DNA from: Bacillota bacterium
Lineage (GTDB): Bacteria; Bacillota; UBA5301
Assembly (NCBI GenBank): GCA_012735535.1
Contig: JAAYHC010000021.1
Coordinates: 1-57,887, forward strand
Length of the DNA: 57,887 nt
Direction: 5' to 3'
Shown: positions 57,276-57,887 of the stretch, in pieces
How positions within the stretch are numbered: position 1 is the stretch's first letter
Layout: every line of letters starts with the position of its first letter
Made by a program: the position numbers and the translations under genes
The notes under the pieces: model-generated
Database searches by the model: none
Told to the model about the DNA's origin: nothing
What the model saw: the letters and a program-made list of their open reading frames with translations, nothing else

Positions 57276-57887
57276 ATGTTTCGCATGTTCTGGCGCAAGC
57301 TCAAGTTTTGGCAGCTGTTGCAGCAGGTCGGCCTGGAGAGAGCAAGCCAACCAAGCTCCGGTAACCACGACCTTCTCTCGCCGGACCTGGAGAGTAATCT
57401 GCAGAGAGTCCAAGCGGTCATGGGCTATACGGATGATTTGATTATCCACCGGTTCGAGTTAAAGACCGAAATACCACGCAAGGCCGCTATGCTCACGCTC
57501 TGCGGCAAACTTGGCAGTGAATCGGCCGATACGGATACCATTTTGCGGCCTTTGTTGACCAATATCGAATCCTTGTATGCTGGGAAATACAGTCCCCCCG
57601 ATATTCTTACCGCTTTACAGTCACAAATCACCGGCCTTGAGGTCAAAGTGATCAAGCGCTTCGGCCAAGTCCTTGATGAAATCGTTGCCGGTAATACCGT
57701 GGTGCTAATTGATCACACCCGCGAAGGGCTCAGCGTTACCTCTCTCGGCTGGCCCCATCGGGATATTACCGAGCCGGAGACCGAGAGTGTGGTGCGGGGT
57801 CCGCGCGAGGGTTTTGTCGAGAGCGTTCGCTTAAATGTCGGTCTCTTGCGCAAGCGGTTACGTACTCCGGATCTGCGTGTTGAACAA
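57276..57887 (+). CDS. GerA-type spore germination protein, N-terminal part (runs off window)
   Basis: LIIHRFELKT...GNTVVLIDHTREGLSVTSLGWPHRDITEPETESVVRGPREGFVESVRLNVGLLRKRLRTPDL. Confidence 0.92.
   Translation, partial: MFRMFWRKLKFWQLLQQVGLERASQPSSGNHDLLSPDLESNLQRVQAVMGYTDDLIIHRFELKTEIPRKAAMLTLCGKLGSESADTDTILRPLLTNIESLYAGKYSPPDILTALQSQITGLEVKVIKRFGQVLDEIVAGNTVVLIDHTREGLSVTSLGWPHRDITEPETESVVRGPREGFVESVRLNVGLLRKRLRTPDLRVEQ

Noticed and set aside
1-57887. CRISPR arrays, IS elements, prophage or defence islands
   Set aside because: No regularly spaced repeats, transposases, integrases or phage modules seen; the LQFFA motif at 50191 is an isolated N-terminal motif.

Overview
A dense, mostly housekeeping chromosomal segment from a spore-forming, Firmicutes-like anaerobe. 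Family calls are from reading the supplied translations; no database search was run. Order: (i) a complete selenocysteine (Sec) locus: tRNA-Sec (selC) with a consensus promoter, selD with an in-frame UGA followed by a bSECIS-like hairpin, selA, selB; (ii) the Bacillus-type yaa block: sigma-factor inhibitor Gin/CsfB-like ORF, yaaO-type decarboxylase, R3H AAA ATPase, tmk, darA, yaaR, holB, ricT, MurE-like ligase, rsmI, abrB; (iii) SBP-like protein, U32 peptidase, class III aminotransferase, metG, tatD, HAD phosphatase, a kinase-like/DUF92 fusion, a HhH-GPD-like Fe-S protein, a GGDEF protein, nrdJ with putative NrdR boxes; (iv) a glycine riboswitch, gcvT-H-PA-PB, two BioB-like radical SAM proteins (LipS1/LipS2-like), a LipM/LplA-like protein, split MetH and MetF; (v) mscS, DUF951, rpsF-ssb-rpsR with a structured leader, MazG-like, yybS, rplI, LonC-like protease, spore/LysM proteins, epimerase, hemerythrin, SANT-like protein, glpX, DUF1786, DegV, QueT and the start of a GerA-type germination gene. 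The most striking observation is at about 4890-5087, next to the Sec genes. A Gin/CsfB-like ORF has the arrangement C-x2-C-x15-C-x2-[UGA]-E, so UGA sits exactly where the fourth zinc-binding Cys of Gin is expected, and coding continues in frame to the next gene. This suggests a selenocysteine-containing form of a sporulation sigma-factor inhibitor that I do not recognise as described; the alternative is a nonsense mutation. Several structured RNA candidates are also listed.
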